64,000 bases of DNA, from contig NZ_JBIAOU010000007.1 of the NCBI RefSeq assembly GCF_042879035.1, forward strand, positions 124,001 to 188,000. The letters run 5' to 3'. The notes beneath the pieces are model-generated. The model ran no database searches, was not told the DNA's origin, and saw nothing but the letters and a program-made list of their open reading frames with translations. Shown piece after piece: positions 17,384 through 26,025 of the stretch; position 1 is the stretch's first letter, and each line of letters opens with the position of its first letter. This DNA is from Rhodococcus_G sp042879035. GTDB taxonomy: Bacteria; Actinomycetota; Actinomycetes; Mycobacteriales; Mycobacteriaceae. The translations under genes were made by a program, and so were the position numbers.

Positions 17384-19186
17384 TCAGGCGGGGGCGCCGA
17401 CCTCGTAGAGTGCGTCGACTTCGGCGGCGTGCCGCTCGAGTACGACGGCCCGTTTGAGCGACAACTTCGGCGTCAGCTCGCCGGTCTCCTGGGTCCAGTC
17501 GACGGCGAGGATCCGGACCTTCTTGATCTGCTCGGCCGAGGAGACGGCGGCGTTGGTTTCGGCGACGGCGGCGTCGATCTCGGCCACCAGGCCGGGGTGC
17601 CCGACGAGCTCGGCGAGCGGGACGTCGGCGGCGACGCCGTTGCGGACGCGCCACCCCGGCAGCGCCTCCGGGTCGAGGGTGATCAGCGCGGCGACGAACG
17701 GCCGCGCATCGCCGACGACCATGCACTGGCCGATCAGTGGGTGCGCCCGCAGCGCGTCCTCGGGGCCGGCCGGTGAGACGTTCTTCCCGGCCGCGGTCAC
17801 GATGATCTCCTTCTTCCGGCCGGTGATCGTGACGTAGCCGTCGGCGTCCAGGGCGCCGAGGTCGCCGGTGTGGAACCAGCCGTTCTCGAACGCCTCGTCC
17901 GTGGCGTACCGATTGTGCCAGTACCCACCGAACACCACCGGCCCCCGGACCAGCAGTTCACCGTCATCCGCGATCCGGACCGCGTGCCCGTCCAACGGCC
18001 GGCCGACGCTGCCCACCCGCTGGTGTGTGGTGGTGTTCACGGTGATCGCGGCGGTGGTCTCGGTGAGGCCGTAGCCCTCGTGGATCGGCACTCCGACACC
18101 CCGGAAAAAATGCCCGAGGCGGGCGCCGAGCGGCCCGCCGCCCGAGACCGCACGCTCACACCGGCCGCCGAGCGCGGCCCGCAGCTTCGAGTACACGAGC
18201 CGGTCGAACACGGCGTGCTCGACGCGCAGCAGCAGCCCCGGGCCGCCGGTGTCCTGCGCGCGGCTCCACTCGATCGCGGCGGCCGCGGCCCGGTCGAAGA
18301 TCGCGCCCTTGCCCGCGTCGACCGCCTTCTGCCGCGCACCGTTGTAGACCTTCTCGAACACGCGCGGCACCGACAGCACGAAATCCGGTGCGTAGGAGTC
18401 GAACTGGTCGGCGAGGGTTGCCCAGTCGGCGGTGTGCGCCACGGTGACCTTCGCGTCGAACGCACCGACGGAGATGGCGCGGGCGAACACGTGGGCCAGC
18501 GGCAGGAACATGAGCGTGCGTTTGCCTTCGGCGAGCGCATTCCCGAGTGCGGCCCGGGCCGCGGCCGACTCGGCGTACAGGTTGCCGTGCGTGAGCACGA
18601 CGCCCTTGGGCCGTCCGGTGGTGCCGGAGGTGTAGATGAGCGTGGCGGGCGACTCGGCCCCCACCCCGGGCCGTCGGGCGTGCAGCAGGGCGTCGTCGAC
18701 GGTCGCACCGCGGCGGGCCAGTTCGCCGCACGCCCCGGCGTCGATCTGCAGGGCTTCGCGCAGATCCGGTGCCTGTGCCGCCACGTCCCGGACCCGCTCC
18801 GCGTGCCCGGACGTCTCCACGATCAGCATCACGGCAGCGGAGTCCTCGAGGATCCACTTCGCTTGCGCAGCAGCGGAACTCTCGTAGATCGCGACGGTGC
18901 AGGCGCCCGCGGTCCAGATCGCGTAGTCGAGCACCACCCACTCGTAACGGGTGGCCGACATGATCGCGACCCGGTCCCCCGGTTCCACACCGGAGGCGAT
19001 CAACCCCTTGGCGACGGCCCTCACCGTCCCGGCGAACTCCGCTGCCGTCACATCGGTCCACTCGTCGGCGGCCGGGATCTGGAACGGCACGAAGGACGGC
19101 GACCGTTCTGCGTGCCGGAACACGGTGTCCGCCATCGACACATCCGACGGAATCGTGAATGTCGCCGGCATCTCGAAATCCCGCAT
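17384..19186 (-). CDS. Long-chain acyl-CoA ligase (FadD-type)
   Basis: This 600-residue adenylate-forming enzyme activates fatty acids to acyl-CoA in two steps. Diagnostic motifs are LIYTSGTTGRPKGVVLTHGN (AMP binding), GYGLTETTA, GWFHTGDLG and GRKKEIIV. It resembles the FadD15 class, whose members act on long-chain acids. A divergent TetR gene and a palindrome between them suggest local repression. ATG at 19186 is chosen on the purine-rich GGGAGCGAGGGAC before it. Confidence 0.9.
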   Translation of the reverse strand: MRDFEMPATFTIPSDVSMADTVFRHAERSPSFVPFQIPAADEWTDVTAAEFAGTVRAVAKGLIASGVEPGDRVAIMSATRYEWVVLDYAIWTAGACTVAIYESSAAAQAKWILEDSAAVMLIVETSGHAERVRDVAAQAPDLREALQIDAGACGELARRGATVDDALLHARRPGVGAESPATLIYTSGTTGRPKGVVLTHGNLYAESAAARAALGNALAEGKRTLMFLPLAHVFARAISVGAFDAKVTVAHTADWATLADQFDSYAPDFVLSVPRVFEKVYNGARQKAVDAGKGAIFDRAAAAAIEWSRAQDTGGPGLLLRVEHAVFDRLVYSKLRAALGGRCERAVSGGGPLGARLGHFFRGVGVPIHEGYGLTETTAAITVNTTTHQRVGSVGRPLDGHAVRIADDGELLVRGPVVFGGYWHNRYATDEAFENGWFHTGDLGALDADGYVTITGRKKEIIVTAAGKNVSPAGPEDALRAHPLIGQCMVVGDARPFVAALITLDPEALPGWRVRNGVAADVPLAELVGHPGLVAEIDAAVAETNAAVSSAEQIKKVRILAVDWTQETGELTPKLSLKRAVVLERHAAEVDALYEVGAPA

Positions 19187-19229
19187 GTCCCTCGCTCCCG
19201 GTCCGTGTCAGCCACCCAAACTAGAGACT

Positions 19230-19241
19230 CTCTCTAGAGAG
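19230..19241. promoter_or_regulatory. Palindrome CTCTCTAGAGAG between fadD-type gene and tetR
   Basis: A perfect 12-base palindrome sits in the divergent gap, with a related CTAGAGACTC just beside it at 19221-19230. Leftward, TAGTTT (19223-19218) could be the -10 of the ligase gene, so a bound repressor would block it. This is the candidate operator of the TetR protein at 19323. Confidence 0.5.
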
Positions 19242-19322
19242 TTTCTTCATTACGAGCCAGACTGTCAACCATTGCGGCGGACATGAGATCCTGACCGGAG
19301 GAGCACTCACGGGAGGCAGACG

Positions 19323-19919
19323 GTGGGCCAGAGCCGCGGACGCGAAACCGCGCGCCGTCTACTCGACGGCGCGCTGGAGGTGTACGCGCGGACCGGCCCC
19401 GCCGGGTTCACCATGACCGCCGTCACCGAGGCCACCGGGGTCAGCGTCGGCAGCCTGTACCACCACTTCGGCAGCTTCGACGGGCTGGCCGCGGCACTGT
19501 ACAGCCGCTGCATGGACGAACTACTCGGCTCGTTGATCGCCGCGCTGCACCGCAGCCGCACCGCTCGCACCGGCACCCGGGCGATGGTGGTCGCCTATCT
19601 GCGGTGGGTGGCCGAACACCGCGCCGAGGCACATTTCATCCATGCGTCGGCCTATGCGAGCTTCCTGCCCTCACACGCCGAGACCATCGCGGCCGCGAAG
19701 GCTCCGCGGATGGCGGCGATGCTGGCGTGGCTGCGTCCACACGTCGAGGCCGGACGGGTCGTCGACCTGCCCGCCCCCCTGATCGAGATGCTGGTGATCG
19801 GGCCCGTCGCCGAGACCAGCCGCCGGTGGCTCTCCGGGGCACCCGGTATCGACCTGGACCAGGCGGTCCGTCTGCTCCCCGAGCGGGTGTGGCAATCCGT
19901 GCGCGGCACACACGGCTGA
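19323..19919 (+). CDS. TetR regulator divergent from acyl-CoA ligase
   Basis: This 198-residue TetR/AcrR protein has a helix-turn-helix reading LLDGALEVYARTG to VSVGSLYHHFGS. The C-terminal half is generic. A GGGAGG box (19311-19316) precedes the GTG start. By position it most likely controls the divergent acyl-CoA ligase in response to an acyl-CoA or fatty acid, which is inference. Confidence 0.85.
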   Translation: MGQSRGRETARRLLDGALEVYARTGPAGFTMTAVTEATGVSVGSLYHHFGSFDGLAAALYSRCMDELLGSLIAALHRSRTARTGTRAMVVAYLRWVAEHRAEAHFIHASAYASFLPSHAETIAAAKAPRMAAMLAWLRPHVEAGRVVDLPAPLIEMLVIGPVAETSRRWLSGAPGIDLDQAVRLLPERVWQSVRGTHG

Positions 19920-19963
19920 CCTCCGCCCGGTCCGGCCCACACGCGGCGACGAAGCGCCTCGGG

Positions 19964-21223
19964 TCACGCCGGGCGCAGCACATCCGTCCCCACGAAGGGC
20001 TGCAGCGCGGCGGGGACGCGGACGGAGCCGTCGGCCTGCTGGTGGTTCTCCAGGATCGCCACGATCCAGCGGGTGGTGGCGAGGGTGCCGTTGAGGGTCG
20101 CGGCGATCTGGGGCTTGCCGTTCTCGTCCCGGTACCGCACCGAGAGCCGGCGGGCCTGGAAGGTGGTGCAGTTGGAGGTGGACGACAGTTCCCGGTAGGC
20201 CTGCTGGGTGGGCACCCAGGCCTCGCAGTCGAACTTGCGGGCCGCCGACGAGCCGAGGTCGCCGCCGGCGACGTCGATGACCCGGTAGGGCACCTCGATG
20301 GCGGCGAGCATTTCCCGCTCCCAGGCGAGCAGCCGCTGGTGTTCGGCGTCCGCGTCCTCGGGCTTGCAGTAGGTGAACATCTCCACCTTGTCGAACTGGT
20401 GGACGCGGATGATGCCGCGGGTGTCCTTGCCGTAGCTGCCTGCCTCGCGGCGGAAGCACGACGACCAGCCCGCGTACCGCTTGGGTCCGTCGCCGAGGTC
20501 GAGGATCTCGCCGGAGTGGTAGCCGGCGAGCGGGACCTCGGAGGTACCGACGAGATACAGGTCGTCCTGCTCGAGGTGGTACACCTCCTCGGAGTGCTGA
20601 CCGAGGAAGCCGGTCCCCTGCATGATCTCGGGGCGGACCAGCACCGGCGGGATCATCATCGTGAACCCGTTCGCCACCGCCTTCTGCGCGGCGAGTTGCA
20701 GCATGCCGAGCTGCAGCAGCGCGCCGTGGCCGGTGAGGAAGTAGAAGCGGGCGCCGGACACCTTGGCGCCGCGTTCCATGTCGAGCAGGCCGAGCGACTC
20801 TCCGAGCTCGAGGTGGTCCTTCGGCTCGAAGTCGAACGTCGGCAGCTCGCCGACCGTCTCGAGGGTGACGAAGTCGTCCTCGCCACCGGCGGGAGCGCCC
20901 TCCTGGACGATGTTGGAGATCGCGCGGTGCGCGGCCGCCAACGCGGCGTCGGCCTCATGCTGCGCGGCCTCGGCGTCCTTGACCTGCTGGGCGAGTTCCT
21001 TCGCGCCGGCGAGCAGCGCGGGCCGCTCCTCCTTCGGCGCCTGTCCGACCTTCTTGCCGAGGGCCTTCTGTTCGGCGCGCAGGTTGTCGCCGGCGAGGAC
21101 GGCTGCGCGGCGGGACTCGTCGGCCGTGAGGAGGGAGTCGACCAGTGCGGGATCCTCGCCCCGCATTCGCTGCGACTCACGGACGGCGTCGGGGTTTTCC
21201 CGCAGGAACTTGAGGTCAATCAC
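19964..21223 (-). CDS. serS: Seryl-tRNA synthetase
   Basis: SerS charges tRNA-Ser and, for Sec systems, tRNA-Sec. The 419 residues begin with the N-terminal antiparallel coiled-coil arm (about 25-105) that grips the long variable arm. The class II core follows, with FRREAG (motif 2) and the final NGTLATTRW (motif 3). It starts at GTG 21223. TAGGGT (21236-21231) lies seven bases upstream, so the message may be leaderless. Its position matches Rv3834c. Confidence 0.97.
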   Translation of the reverse strand: MIDLKFLRENPDAVRESQRMRGEDPALVDSLLTADESRRAAVLAGDNLRAEQKALGKKVGQAPKEERPALLAGAKELAQQVKDAEAAQHEADAALAAAHRAISNIVQEGAPAGGEDDFVTLETVGELPTFDFEPKDHLELGESLGLLDMERGAKVSGARFYFLTGHGALLQLGMLQLAAQKAVANGFTMMIPPVLVRPEIMQGTGFLGQHSEEVYHLEQDDLYLVGTSEVPLAGYHSGEILDLGDGPKRYAGWSSCFRREAGSYGKDTRGIIRVHQFDKVEMFTYCKPEDADAEHQRLLAWEREMLAAIEVPYRVIDVAGGDLGSSAARKFDCEAWVPTQQAYRELSSTSNCTTFQARRLSVRYRDENGKPQIAATLNGTLATTRWIVAILENHQQADGSVRVPAALQPFVGTDVLRPA

Positions 21224-21345
21224 GACCGAAACCCTACTTGGTCGCCCGGTTGGCGGAGGTGCGCGGCGTCGCCGGACGTCGACGACGCCCCGTTTCGCTT
21301 TCGGTGTGTCCGCGGTCGGAGCTCCCACGGCAGGCATGATGGAAG

Positions 21346-22494
21346 GTGATGTCCGACGAACGCAGCGCAGCCAACGACGACCAGAGCCCCGCACCCGCGG
21401 ACACCCCGCGGGGCGGCCGGGGTGCGGACGCGTCCGCCTCCGGTTGGGCCATCGCCGAACACTGGACCGGCGGCAGGCACCTGTCGGCGAAGGTCACCCG
21501 GAGGAGCCTGGTCGCGGTGGCTGTCGGCGCGGTGATCGCCGCGATCGCGACGGTGGTGATCTCCGGCGGCTTACAGGGTGGTGAGGAGCTGGCCACCGGG
21601 CCGAAGAGCAGTGGTCCTCACGCGACCGGCGCGGTCGCCGGGACCGCGTTCGGGACCGCCGCCGCGGGCGACTGCCTGTCGTGGACGGAGCAGGACGCCA
21701 GCGACCTGTCGAAGGTGTCGTGCACCGACGAGCACCTGTTCGAGGTGGCGTCGGAGGTGGACCTGAGCGTGTTCCCCGGTGCGGAGTTCGGGCCGGGGTC
21801 CCGGTTCCCGAGTGTGCTGCGGTTCTCGCAGCTGCGGGACGAGCACTGCACCCCCGCGGTGACCGAGTACCTGGACGACCACTTCGACCCGCACGGCAAG
21901 TTCAGCGTCGGCCTGATCAATCCCGGCGAGGCCGGATGGGCCGCCGGGGAGCGGACGATCCGGTGCGGGCTGCAGCGGTCCAGCACCACCGGGACGGTGC
22001 TCGCGGTCACCGGTCCGGTGCAGGGTCAGGACCAGTCGAAGGTGTGGGACGCGGGGACCTGCATCGGCATCAACCAGAACGTGCCGAGCGATCCGGTGGA
22101 CTGTTCGCAGGCGCACGCGTTCGAGGTCATCTCGGTCGTCGACCTGGGCGCGAAGTTCACCGGTGGCTTCCCGGCGGTGGCCGACCAGGACGGCTATCTG
22201 GAGGAGACCTGCACGCAGGCGGCGAACGAGTACCTCGGTTCTCCGGACGCGCTGCGGAACAAGACCCTCACCCTGTTCTGGGACAACATGGAACTGAGCA
22301 GCTGGCTGGCGGGTAGCCGCCTGGTGAACTGTTCCGTCGGCAAGGAACTCGACGGCGGCGGATTCGCCCCGATCGTCGGCTCCGCGAAGGGCGACATCCT
22401 CATCAACGGTGCACCGCCCGTCCCTCCGCCGCCGCTGCCCGAGGGCCGGTCGGTCCCGACGCCGCTGCCGGGCGCGGCGCCGCTGGAGAACTGA
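21346..22494 (+). CDS. Septum-formation-type membrane protein
   Basis: The 382-residue protein has a disordered N-terminus, one membrane helix (about residues 54-75) and an extracytoplasmic part. That part has two similar Cys-containing halves (AGDCLSW with CTDEHLFEV, and AGTCIGI with CSQAHAFEV). This duplicated domain is annotated as septum formation in actinobacteria. The tail is Pro-rich. It matches Rv3835 in order. The start is GTG 21346 or ATG 21349. The stop overlaps the next gene's ATG (TGATG). Confidence 0.82.
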   Translation: MMSDERSAANDDQSPAPADTPRGGRGADASASGWAIAEHWTGGRHLSAKVTRRSLVAVAVGAVIAAIATVVISGGLQGGEELATGPKSSGPHATGAVAGTAFGTAAAGDCLSWTEQDASDLSKVSCTDEHLFEVASEVDLSVFPGAEFGPGSRFPSVLRFSQLRDEHCTPAVTEYLDDHFDPHGKFSVGLINPGEAGWAAGERTIRCGLQRSSTTGTVLAVTGPVQGQDQSKVWDAGTCIGINQNVPSDPVDCSQAHAFEVISVVDLGAKFTGGFPAVADQDGYLEETCTQAANEYLGSPDALRNKTLTLFWDNMELSSWLAGSRLVNCSVGKELDGGGFAPIVGSAKGDILINGAPPVPPPPLPEGRSVPTPLPGAAPLEN

Positions 22495-22844
22495 TGGCAG
22501 TGGTGATGACGGAGGCGCGGTTCGACGAACTGGTCTCCGAGGCTCTCGACCTGATTCCACCGCAGCTCGCGCGGGCCATCGACAACGTGGTCGTGCTCGT
22601 CGACAGCCGCGACCCCGACGATCCGGGGCTGCTCGGGCTGTACCACGGCATCGCGCTGACCGAACGCGACAGCCACTACGGCGGTTCGCTGCCCGACACC
22701 ATCACGATCTACCGCGAGGCGATCCTCGAGATGTGCGAGGACGAGGACCACGTCGTCGAGGAGGTCGCGATCACCGTCATCCACGAGATCGCGCACTACT
22801 TCGGCATCGAGGAGGACCGGCTCCACGAGCTCGGCTGGGGCTGA
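22494..22844 (+). CDS. Small zincin-like metallopeptidase
   Basis: The 116-residue single-domain protein has the zinc signature HEIAHYFGIEE (HExxH with a distal Glu/Asp), typical of the minimal metallopeptidase family once called DUF1025. It corresponds to Rv3836. The substrate is unknown, and some members may be inactive regulators. Its ATG overlaps the upstream stop, so the pair is co-translated. Confidence 0.85.
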   Translation: MAVVMTEARFDELVSEALDLIPPQLARAIDNVVVLVDSRDPDDPGLLGLYHGIALTERDSHYGGSLPDTITIYREAILEMCEDEDHVVEEVAITVIHEIAHYFGIEEDRLHELGWG

Positions 22845-22845
22845 A

Positions 22846-24450
22846 TCAGCCTGCAGCGGAGACGATCCCGTAGGAGCGGATCGCCCGGTAGAGGGTGGTC
22901 CGGCTGATCCCGAGCTGCTGCGCGGCGGCCTTCTTGTTCCCGCCCGTGTCCCGCAGCGCCCTGACGACGGCGTCCCGCTCGGCCTGCTCGAGCGGGGTCA
23001 GCCGCCGGGTCAGGCGTCCCCGGAGCGATTCGGGCAGGTCCGCGACGGTGATGTCGCCGGCCCCGCGGGACTCGGCCGCCGTCCGCACCACCGTGACCAG
23101 TTCGGGCAGGTTGCCGGGCCACTGCTGCCCGGCCAGCGCCTCGAGCGCCGCGGGGGTGAAGCGGACGCGCTCCGCCAGGCCCGACTCGGCGAGGATCGAG
23201 CGGACGAGGGCGGGAATCTCGGCGCGACGCTGCCGCAGGGGCGCCACCTCGTGACGCTGCCCGCAGTGGGCGACCAGGGCGGCCTGCTCGGGCGAGAGCC
23301 GGTCGACGGGCCCGCTGGTGAGCACGACGCGGGGACGCGCCGACCGCAGCAGCGTCGCCGTCCGGCGGGCGACCGCGGCGGGCAGCAGGTCGACGGACTC
23401 GATCACCACGCAGCCCGGTTCGGTGAGCGCCTCGCGCAGCCGTGCGGTCCACTCCTGCGCGTCGGGGTCGGTGACGTCGGTGGCGTCGAACCAGATGCTC
23501 GTCTCGCCGGCGACGGACCGGGCGGTGCCGGTGCGTCCCGATCCCGGTTCCCCCGCGACCAGCACGGCCCGCGCGGGAGCGGGCGGGGCGAGGACCGGAC
23601 GCGCACCCGGTGCGTCACCGAACACGAACAGCGCCGCACCGCTGCCGACCACGCGGCGGACGGATGCGGGCAGGGTACGTCCGACGGTCAACGGGACCTG
23701 GTGGATCACCTCGCGGTCGATCGGGGCCTCGACCGCCAGGGCGCGCAGCAGCACGTGGTCGGCGGGCGAGAACATCTGGGCCGCAGCGGTGTTGGCGAGC
23801 AGGATGTCGTCGCCGATCGCGATCACCGGCCGGGTGCGGGCACGGGCGGTGGCGTCCTGGAACGACGCGAAGACCCGCTGTTCCGCCTGCCGCGCCTCCT
23901 CGAGGAGCCGCTCGCCGATCTGCCGCGCGGACCGCGTCACGAACGGCGCGAGCAGCGGGCTGTCATCCTCGCTCAGGCAGGTGATGTCGAGGACGCCCTC
24001 GACCCGGCGCGTCACCGGGTGCACCACCGGCTGGCCGTAGCAACTGAACTTCTTCAGCTCCTCGATGTAGTGCTCCTCACCGCGCACGGCGAGGCCGCGG
24101 CGCAGTTCGAACGCCGTCGCGATCGAGTTGGTCCCGGTGGTCTCCTCGAGGAACAACCGGCCCAACGTGGTGCCGACCCGCTCGAGTTTCGGTCGCAGCG
24201 CGCGTTCGCCGTACCGGACGTCGACGAGGCGCGCGTTGCGATCGGCGAAGATGACCGCGAAGCCGGTGCCGTCGAGTTCGCCGGCCATCTCGTCGAGGAT
24301 CGGGGTCGCGGCGACCATCAGCCTGCTGCGCCGATCGACCTCCTCGATCGCGGCGTCGTCCACCGACGCTCCCGGGAACAGTCCACTCATCGCGACGCGC
24401 TGCCACGACTGCGCGATGAGCGGCCGCGCCGATTCGTCGGGTTCGGTCAT
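22846..24450 (-). CDS. GAF-Fis regulator with degenerate AAA+ domain (AcoR-like)
   Basis: The 534-residue protein is built like acetoin-type enhancer-binding proteins: an N-terminal GAF-like sensor (about 50-190), a short AAA-like core and a Fis-type helix-turn-helix (NKKAAAQQLGISRTTLYRAIR). Walker A (GEPGSGRTG) and an IESVDLL Walker B remain. The GAFTGA loop that contacts sigma-54 is absent, which fits an actinobacterium without sigma-54. It lies downstream of the aldehyde and alcohol dehydrogenase genes and is probably their activator. It converges on the zincin gene with one base between them. Confidence 0.87.
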   Translation of the reverse strand: MTEPDESARPLIAQSWQRVAMSGLFPGASVDDAAIEEVDRRSRLMVAATPILDEMAGELDGTGFAVIFADRNARLVDVRYGERALRPKLERVGTTLGRLFLEETTGTNSIATAFELRRGLAVRGEEHYIEELKKFSCYGQPVVHPVTRRVEGVLDITCLSEDDSPLLAPFVTRSARQIGERLLEEARQAEQRVFASFQDATARARTRPVIAIGDDILLANTAAAQMFSPADHVLLRALAVEAPIDREVIHQVPLTVGRTLPASVRRVVGSGAALFVFGDAPGARPVLAPPAPARAVLVAGEPGSGRTGTARSVAGETSIWFDATDVTDPDAQEWTARLREALTEPGCVVIESVDLLPAAVARRTATLLRSARPRVVLTSGPVDRLSPEQAALVAHCGQRHEVAPLRQRRAEIPALVRSILAESGLAERVRFTPAALEALAGQQWPGNLPELVTVVRTAAESRGAGDITVADLPESLRGRLTRRLTPLEQAERDAVVRALRDTGGNKKAAAQQLGISRTTLYRAIRSYGIVSAAG

Positions 24451-24543
24451 GTCGGGGCTTCTTTCGAAGTGGGTGACATCCGTGATGACAGTACGTCGGG
24501 CGGGGCCCGGCCGACAGCGGCCGGGCCCGCCTCAGGCCTGTCC

Positions 24544-25995
24544 CTACCCGAGGTAGACGGACTTGAGCTGCTGGTAGTTGACCAGTGCCTCGGGCCCGAG
24601 CTCCCGGCCGATGCCGCTCGCCTTCACGCCACCGAACGGCGCGGTCGGCTCCGGAAGATAGGTGTTGACGCCGATCGTCCCGGTCTGGACCCGCTTGGCG
24701 AGCGCGAGCCCGCGATCGGGGTCGCTCGTCCACACCGTGCCCCCGAGCCCGTAGTCGGAGTCGTTGGCGATCCGCACGGCCTCGTCGTCGTCGGTGTACG
24801 GGATGACCGACAGCACGGGACCGAAGATCTCCTCCTGCGCGATGGTGTGGTTGTTGTCGACGTCCGCGAAGATCGTCGGCTCGACGAACCAGCCCCGGTC
24901 CAGGCCGGCGGGGCGGCCGCCGCCGATCGTGACGCGCGCGCCGTCGCCCTTGCCCTTGGCGATGTACCGCTCCACCCGGTCCCGCTGCGCGGCGGTGGCC
25001 ATCGGGCCGATCTGCGTCGACTCGTCGAGTGCGTCACCGACGGTCAATGCGCCCGCGAAATCGGTGAACAGGTCGACGATCTCGCGGTAACGGGCCCGCG
25101 GTGCCAGCACCCGCGTACCGAGGAAGCAGGTCTGTCCGTTGTTGAGAAGGGTTGCGGTGAAGAGTTTCTCGGCCACCGACTTCAGGTCGAGGTTCGCGTC
25201 GTCGAGGACGATCGCCGCCGACTTGCCGCCCAGTTCGAGGGTCACCGGCCGCAGCAACCGACCACACACCTCGCCGATGGACCGGCCCGCCGCGGTGGAC
25301 CCGGTGAAGCTGATCTTGTCGACGTCCGGGTGCGCGACGAGGTACGCACCGACGTCCCGGCCGGCGGGCACGATGTTGACCACTCCGGCCGGAATCCCGG
25401 CCTCGGCAACGGCTTCCGCGAGCAGGTAGCTGTCGAGGACGGTTTCGGGGGACGGTTTGATCACCAGCGTGCAGCCGGCGGCCAGCGCCGGCGCGTACTT
25501 GAACGCCGCCAGGGTCTGCGGGAAGTTCCACGGCACGATCGCGCCGACGACGCCGATCGGTTCGCGCCGGACCAGGGTGTCGCCGCCGAACAGCCCGGGC
25601 CGGGTCTCCTCGGACGCGGACTCGCGCGTCAGACCGGCGTAGTAGCGCAGCAGCACCACCGGGAAGCTTCCCTCGAGCTGCCGAGCCACGGCGACGGGCA
25701 TGCCGTTCTGCGCGCTGACGCGTGTGGCGACGTCCTCGGCGCGGCGTTCGAGCACGTCCGCGAGCCGGTCCAGGGCGCTCGCCCGGTCGGCGGGCGACCA
25801 GTGCGCCCACCCGGCCGGGTCGTCGAACGCGCGCCGCGCCGCCGCGACCGCCGCGTCGACGTCGGCCTCCTGCGCCTCGGGCACCGACCCGATCGGTTCC
25901 TCGGTGCTGGCGGAGACCGCGGTGATCCGGGCGTCCGAGCTGGGCCGCACCCAGTCGCCGCCGATGAACAGGGAGTCGTACCGAATGTCGTCCAT
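24544..25995 (-). CDS. NAD-dependent aldehyde dehydrogenase
   Basis: The 483-residue enzyme has the ALDH catalytic Cys in NNGQTCFLGTR (near residue 290), the general-base Glu in LELGGKS, and the NAD-site FTGSTAAGR. It follows the alcohol dehydrogenase gene by 30 bases in one direction, so the pair should take a primary alcohol to the acid. A GGAGG box lies 5 bases before the ATG. The leader contains a tandem ACCCTC repeat. Confidence 0.93.
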   Translation of the reverse strand: MDDIRYDSLFIGGDWVRPSSDARITAVSASTEEPIGSVPEAQEADVDAAVAAARRAFDDPAGWAHWSPADRASALDRLADVLERRAEDVATRVSAQNGMPVAVARQLEGSFPVVLLRYYAGLTRESASEETRPGLFGGDTLVRREPIGVVGAIVPWNFPQTLAAFKYAPALAAGCTLVIKPSPETVLDSYLLAEAVAEAGIPAGVVNIVPAGRDVGAYLVAHPDVDKISFTGSTAAGRSIGEVCGRLLRPVTLELGGKSAAIVLDDANLDLKSVAEKLFTATLLNNGQTCFLGTRVLAPRARYREIVDLFTDFAGALTVGDALDESTQIGPMATAAQRDRVERYIAKGKGDGARVTIGGGRPAGLDRGWFVEPTIFADVDNNHTIAQEEIFGPVLSVIPYTDDDEAVRIANDSDYGLGGTVWTSDPDRGLALAKRVQTGTIGVNTYLPEPTAPFGGVKASGIGRELGPEALVNYQQLKSVYLG

Positions 25996-26005
25996 GAATT
26001 CCTCC

Positions 26006-26025
26006 GGTGAGGGTGAGGGTGAGGG
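26006..26025 (+). repeat. GGTGAG tandem repeat (G-quadruplex-like)
   Basis: GGTGAGGGTGAGGGTGAGGG is three to four units of a six-base repeat with four G tracts, in the 30-base gap between the alcohol and aldehyde dehydrogenase genes. The G-rich strand is antisense to the message, so any quadruplex would form in DNA rather than RNA. Confidence 0.7.

Noticed and set aside
15600..17726. Upstream extension of the acyltransferase frame to 17726
   Set aside because: It runs antisense through the MBL/Rieske gene. The acyltransferase has a good GTG with a -10 box at 15607-15612.
22846..24450. True sigma-54 activator
   Set aside because: The GAFTGA loop is missing and actinobacteria lack sigma-54.
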